NCBI RefSeq assembly: GCF_002269505.1
Contig: NZ_NQKQ01000037.1
Span: forward strand, 1-34,544
Length of the DNA stretch: 34,544 nucleotides
DNA from: Pseudomonas fragi
GTDB taxonomy: Bacteria; Pseudomonadota; Gammaproteobacteria; Pseudomonadales; Pseudomonadaceae
Reading direction: 5' to 3'
Position 1 is the first letter of the stretch, and each line of letters opens with the position of its first letter. The notes below the pieces were generated by a model that worked only from the letters and a program-made list of their open reading frames with translations, ran no database searches and had not been told where the DNA came from. Below are positions 31,362 through 34,544 of this stretch, in pieces. The position numbers and the translations under genes are program-made.

Positions 31362-34300
31362 TCAGGTGTTCTTTGTCAGCGATTCAAGTTGCAGGGTCAA
31401 AGCCTGTCCCAGTGCGCGCATGGAGGCCTGCACTTGATCGCGGGCTTGCAAGAGGTTCGGGGGCGTAGCTTGCTCCAGTGCTTCGCAGTCGTTGATCAGG
31501 CTTTGGGCGCCCACGATGCGGGCAGCGCCTTTTATCCGGTGAGCAATATCGACAAACGCCTGCATTTCCCCGTTGTCCGGTAGCTCAAGCAACGTCTTTA
31601 AATCCTGGCTGTTGCTGCGCAACAGTTCTTCCAGCAAGAGTTTTGTCCGTTCGTTGTCGCCGCCTGTAAGCGAGCTGAGGGAGTCGGTCTTGAAGACATC
31701 CGGGCAGTTGAATCGTGGCTCAAGTTTGGCCAGTCGCTGACTCAACAGGGTCAGGCTGATGGGTTTGAACAGGCAGTCGTCCATTCCTGCCTGCTTGCAA
31801 CGCTCCCGTTCTTCGGGTTGGGCATTGGCAGTAAACCCCAGTACGGTACATGGCCGTTGGCAGGATGCCTGCTCATGCTTGCGTATGGCCCGAGTCAGCT
31901 CATAGCCATTCAGGACAGGCATGTTGCAATCTGCGATGACCAGGTCGAATTTGCCTGCCTTCCAGGTTTTAAAACCTGCGGCGCCGTCGTGCTCGGTGGT
32001 AAACCTGTGCCCTAAAAACCCAAGCTGCTGGCACATCAGCAAGCGATTGGCCGGGTGGTCATCCACCACCAGCACGTTTAGCTGGTGAGTTGCAGGATTG
32101 ATTGAAGGTTCTTGCGTGATGGTGCCCGGAGACGGTGCCAGGGTCGGCACTTCAAGGTTTATCTGAACCTGAGTACCTGCATTTTTCTGGCTACTCAGTT
32201 CCAGGGTGCCGCCCATCATTTCGCACAGGCTACGGCAGATGACAAGGCCTAAACCCGCGCCATTGAGCGCCAGTTGCCCGCTGCTCTGTGCCTGGGCGAA
32301 GGGTTCAAACAGGCGTGCCTGATCACGTTCGCTGATTCCGATGCCAGTGTCTTTGACACACAAGTGCAGTTCAATCCGCTCAGGGGTGCTGGCTTGCAGC
32401 AAGTTGATTTCAAGCGTCACCTGGCCTTGTTGAGTGAACTTGATCGCATTGCTGATCAGATTGGTCAGTATTTGCTTGAAACGAAGTGGATCGATCAGTA
32501 CGTCGGGTATATCGCCCGCTGAGTTGAAGCTCAGGGCGAGCTTGAGGTTTTTTTGTCGCGCCAGGCCATCAAAAATCCGAATCACGGAATTTGCCAGGTT
32601 GCGCAGATTGACCCGTTCCGGGGACAGGTTCAGACGGCCGGACTCGATACGAGCAATATCAAGAATATCGCCTATCAGCTCCAGCAGGTCTTTGGCCGAG
32701 TTATAAGCCACTTCAATGGACGGGCGGTCGAGATGGCCATTGTCGGCGCGCTTGAGTGTCAGTTCTAGCAAACCTATCACTGCGTTCATCGGTGTACGAA
32801 TTTCATGGCTCATGGTTGCCAGGAAGGTGCTTTTTGCCCGGTTGGCATCATCTGCCAGCTCCTTGGCCGTGCGCAGCTCATCCAATAACTGGTGACGTTC
32901 ACTGATATCAATCCAGCCGCCGATGATGCCCTGTACTTCTCCCAGCGAGTCCCGATAGGGAAGAATCCAGTGGTAGATAGTGAGCGTTTTTTCGCCGATT
33001 TTCAGCGGGCGATCCATCACCAGGGGAGTGCCTTCACGCATGACACGCAAGTAGTCGGCCTGATAGTCATGGGCTTCACACTCGTTGCTGAGGAGGCCGC
33101 AGGTTTGCATCACGGTCTTGCCTATGACATCTTCGCGCCTGGCTGAAAAGACCTTCAAGTAGCTGTCATTGCAGGTTTTCAGATTACCTTCGCGATCACG
33201 CACATAAATCGGATGAGGCGTGCCGTTGACCAGCGCACGCATGAACTCGAATTGATCACTCAAGGCGCGTTCGGCCTTTTTCCGTTGGCGGATCTGGCGC
33301 CGCATGTAGGCATTCCAGATCAGGGACAGCAACAGTAAAAGGCTGGTGCCCATGATGACCTGATAGATCAGGCGATGGTAATTGCGCCAGTAGCTGTCAG
33401 ATGCCGGGACGTAGCCGCGCCAGCGACTGTTGATAATGCCCAGCTCATCAGGCGCGATACTCAGCAGTGCTTTGTTGAGGATTGAGGACAACTCGCTGGC
33501 ATCCCGGGCGGTGGCGAGGGAAAACATGGCGGGCTGGGTGCCGATAGTGGCGCTGATTTGTAACCGGTCCTGAAACAGTCGCGAGGCCAGCAGGTAGTTG
33601 GCGATGACCAACGTATTGACCGCACCTTGCACTTTCTCTTCGGCCAGCAATTCTGTGGCGCGATAGATATCCTCGGTTTCTACCAGGGTTATCTGCGGGT
33701 ATTGACTGCGCAGGTAATCGGTCAGGGGATTGCCTCGGGTCAAGGCCAGTTTTTTACCCGCAAGTTGTTCAAGGCTCGCCGTTTGCTCATCACCTTTTGC
33801 CGTGAGCAGGACAAAGGAATTCGTCAGATAGGGGCGAGTGAAGCTGAGGGCCTTTTCTCGGGAGGCTGAAGGACTTATGGCCGAGATAATGTCCGTTTCA
33901 TGCCGATTGATCATTTGGATCATGGTGTCGAGGCTGTTCGCGCGTTGTATTTCGAAACGCAGCCCCGTGCGCAGACGGATCATCTCCAGCAGGTCGGCAG
34001 TAATGCCTCTGAAATCCCCGCTGGCATCAAAAAACGTCAGTGGTGCCATGGTTTCGTTGACCGCGACTTTGACCACGGGATGCTTGAGCAGCCAATGGGC
34101 TTCTCGCTCGGTAAGCTGCAACTTCTGATCGGACATTAAAATGTCACTGCCGGCGCTCCAGCGTTTGGCAATGCTTTCTTGTTCACTTTTGGGTACAGCC
34201 TTGAGTGTGACGTTGATGATGCCTAACAGGGGTGAATTGTCCCGACGCACTGCAAAGCTGAATCCCTGCGCTTCGTGTTTGCCAAAATTGGCCATCTTGA

Positions 34301-34478
34301 TGTTTTTCAGATACCCCTTGTTGATCATGTAATGGGTCGACACAGTGTCCCCCAGAAAAACATCCGCCTGATCGAAAGCCACGGCATTAATGGCATTTTG
34401 ATAAGACGGATAGGACAGGATGATTGCCCGGGGATAAAGTGCTTTTACCTCCTCCAGGGGCAGGTAGGGCGGTCTCAA
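31362..34478 (-). CDS. BvgS/EvgS-like hybrid sensor kinase, N-terminally truncated
   Basis: At least 1030 residues remain. From the truncated end there is the rest of one periplasmic SBP_bac_3 (venus-flytrap) domain (to about 115), a complete second one (about 133-355), one TM (about 372-390) and a PAS domain (about 405-525). HisKA follows with TFLATMSHEIRTPMNA (His558), then an ATPase domain (DTGIGI, AGLGLVI), a receiver with Asp850 (VIADCNMPVLNGYE) and a C-terminal Hpt domain with His980 (AHRIKGAARIVG). This is the full BvgS/EvgS phosphorelay set. The signal peptide and the first part of the first sensor domain are missing because the frame ends at the terminal 77-bp repeat; the TTG at 34478 is not a true start. 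No cognate response regulator is in the window. It is disrupted or cut by the contig edge. Confidence 0.9.
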   Translation of the reverse strand: MRPPYLPLEEVKALYPRAIILSYPSYQNAINAVAFDQADVFLGDTVSTHYMINKGYLKNIKMANFGKHEAQGFSFAVRRDNSPLLGIINVTLKAVPKSEQESIAKRWSAGSDILMSDQKLQLTEREAHWLLKHPVVKVAVNETMAPLTFFDASGDFRGITADLLEMIRLRTGLRFEIQRANSLDTMIQMINRHETDIISAISPSASREKALSFTRPYLTNSFVLLTAKGDEQTASLEQLAGKKLALTRGNPLTDYLRSQYPQITLVETEDIYRATELLAEEKVQGAVNTLVIANYLLASRLFQDRLQISATIGTQPAMFSLATARDASELSSILNKALLSIAPDELGIINSRWRGYVPASDSYWRNYHRLIYQVIMGTSLLLLLSLIWNAYMRRQIRQRKKAERALSDQFEFMRALVNGTPHPIYVRDREGNLKTCNDSYLKVFSARREDVIGKTVMQTCGLLSNECEAHDYQADYLRVMREGTPLVMDRPLKIGEKTLTIYHWILPYRDSLGEVQGIIGGWIDISERHQLLDELRTAKELADDANRAKSTFLATMSHEIRTPMNAVIGLLELTLKRADNGHLDRPSIEVAYNSAKDLLELIGDILDIARIESGRLNLSPERVNLRNLANSVIRIFDGLARQKNLKLALSFNSAGDIPDVLIDPLRFKQILTNLISNAIKFTQQGQVTLEINLLQASTPERIELHLCVKDTGIGISERDQARLFEPFAQAQSSGQLALNGAGLGLVICRSLCEMMGGTLELSSQKNAGTQVQINLEVPTLAPSPGTITQEPSINPATHQLNVLVVDDHPANRLLMCQQLGFLGHRFTTEHDGAAGFKTWKAGKFDLVIADCNMPVLNGYELTRAIRKHEQASCQRPCTVLGFTANAQPEERERCKQAGMDDCLFKPISLTLLSQRLAKLEPRFNCPDVFKTDSLSSLTGGDNERTKLLLEELLRSNSQDLKTLLELPDNGEMQAFVDIAHRIKGAARIVGAQSLINDCEALEQATPPNLLQARDQVQASMRALGQALTLQLESLTKNT

Positions 34479-34544
34479 GGAACAAGTGCAACAGTCAGTT
34501 AATTTTTCTGAGCATGCTAATCACGAAACTGGGCATTCCCGCCT
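34468..34544. repeat. 77-bp terminal inverted repeat, right copy (probable mobile-element end)
   Basis: This is the exact reverse complement of 1-77. It abuts the coding sequence of the BvgS-like kinase, whose reading frame continues into the repeat and then meets a stop. It is interpreted as the same end of a second, oppositely oriented copy of the element at the left edge. Confidence 0.85.

Noticed and set aside
1..34544. Interpreting the terminal inverted repeats as telomere-like ends of a linear plasmid or phage
   Set aside because: The repeats cut through two coding sequences, the interior is core Pseudomonas chromosome, and the length of exactly 77 fits assembler overlap.

Overview
The window looks like a Pseudomonas chromosome contig, most likely from the P. 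fluorescens/fragi side of the genus. The evidence is the moderately GC-rich sequence, the REP-like intergenic repeats, and a gene order (earP-efp ... class II DAHP synthase ... deaD ... tpm-htpX-alaA-msrB-gpx-hybrid kinase) that I recall, without checking, as matching the PA2852-PA2824 stretch of P. aeruginosa. There are no rRNA, tRNA or CRISPR features.

Ends: the first 77 and last 77 bases are perfect inverted copies of each other. The left copy cuts an acyl-CoA dehydrogenase gene and the right copy cuts a BvgS-like sensor kinase gene. The simplest reading is that the contig lies between two oppositely oriented copies of one mobile element, and that 77 is the assembler's k-mer overlap.

Left accessory region (1 to about 6.7 kb): a truncated co-directional cluster encodes an acyl-CoA dehydrogenase, a ThiS/MoaD-type sulfur carrier ending in Gly-Gly, an unrecognised 277-residue protein and a ThiF/MoeB-type E1 fused to rhodanese. 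This is the core of a sulfur-transfer system of the kind that makes thiocarboxylates. It is followed by a second module on the other strand: a membrane desaturase and a beta-lactamase-fold protein whose SxxK serine is replaced by cysteine. Two direct repeats of about 153 bp flank this module. One lies inside an intact ribbon-helix-helix-like gene and the other is a 3' fragment of that gene.

Core region (7 to 24 kb): mostly housekeeping and stress genes. These are small DUF proteins, an MFS transporter, a GreA-like factor, the EarP/EF-P arginine rhamnosylation pair, a TSUP permease, a LysR regulator, class II DAHP synthase, a SpeE-like methyltransferase-fold protein, the cold-shock-type helicase DeaD with a long structured leader, a DODA dioxygenase, Tpm, HtpX, an AlaA-type aminotransferase, MsrB and glutathione peroxidase. 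Several strong terminators and three kinds of intergenic inverted repeat lie between them.

Right region (24.4 kb to the end): signalling genes. A SagS-like hybrid kinase is followed by a DUF815 ATPase overlapping a free-methionine-(R)-sulfoxide reductase, a very large Cache-HAMP-GAF-HD-GYP protein with an insertion inside its catalytic domain, and the truncated BvgS-like kinase. The best candidates for something undescribed are the truncated sulfur-carrier cluster and the neighbouring repeat-flanked desaturase/Cys-type hydrolase module.
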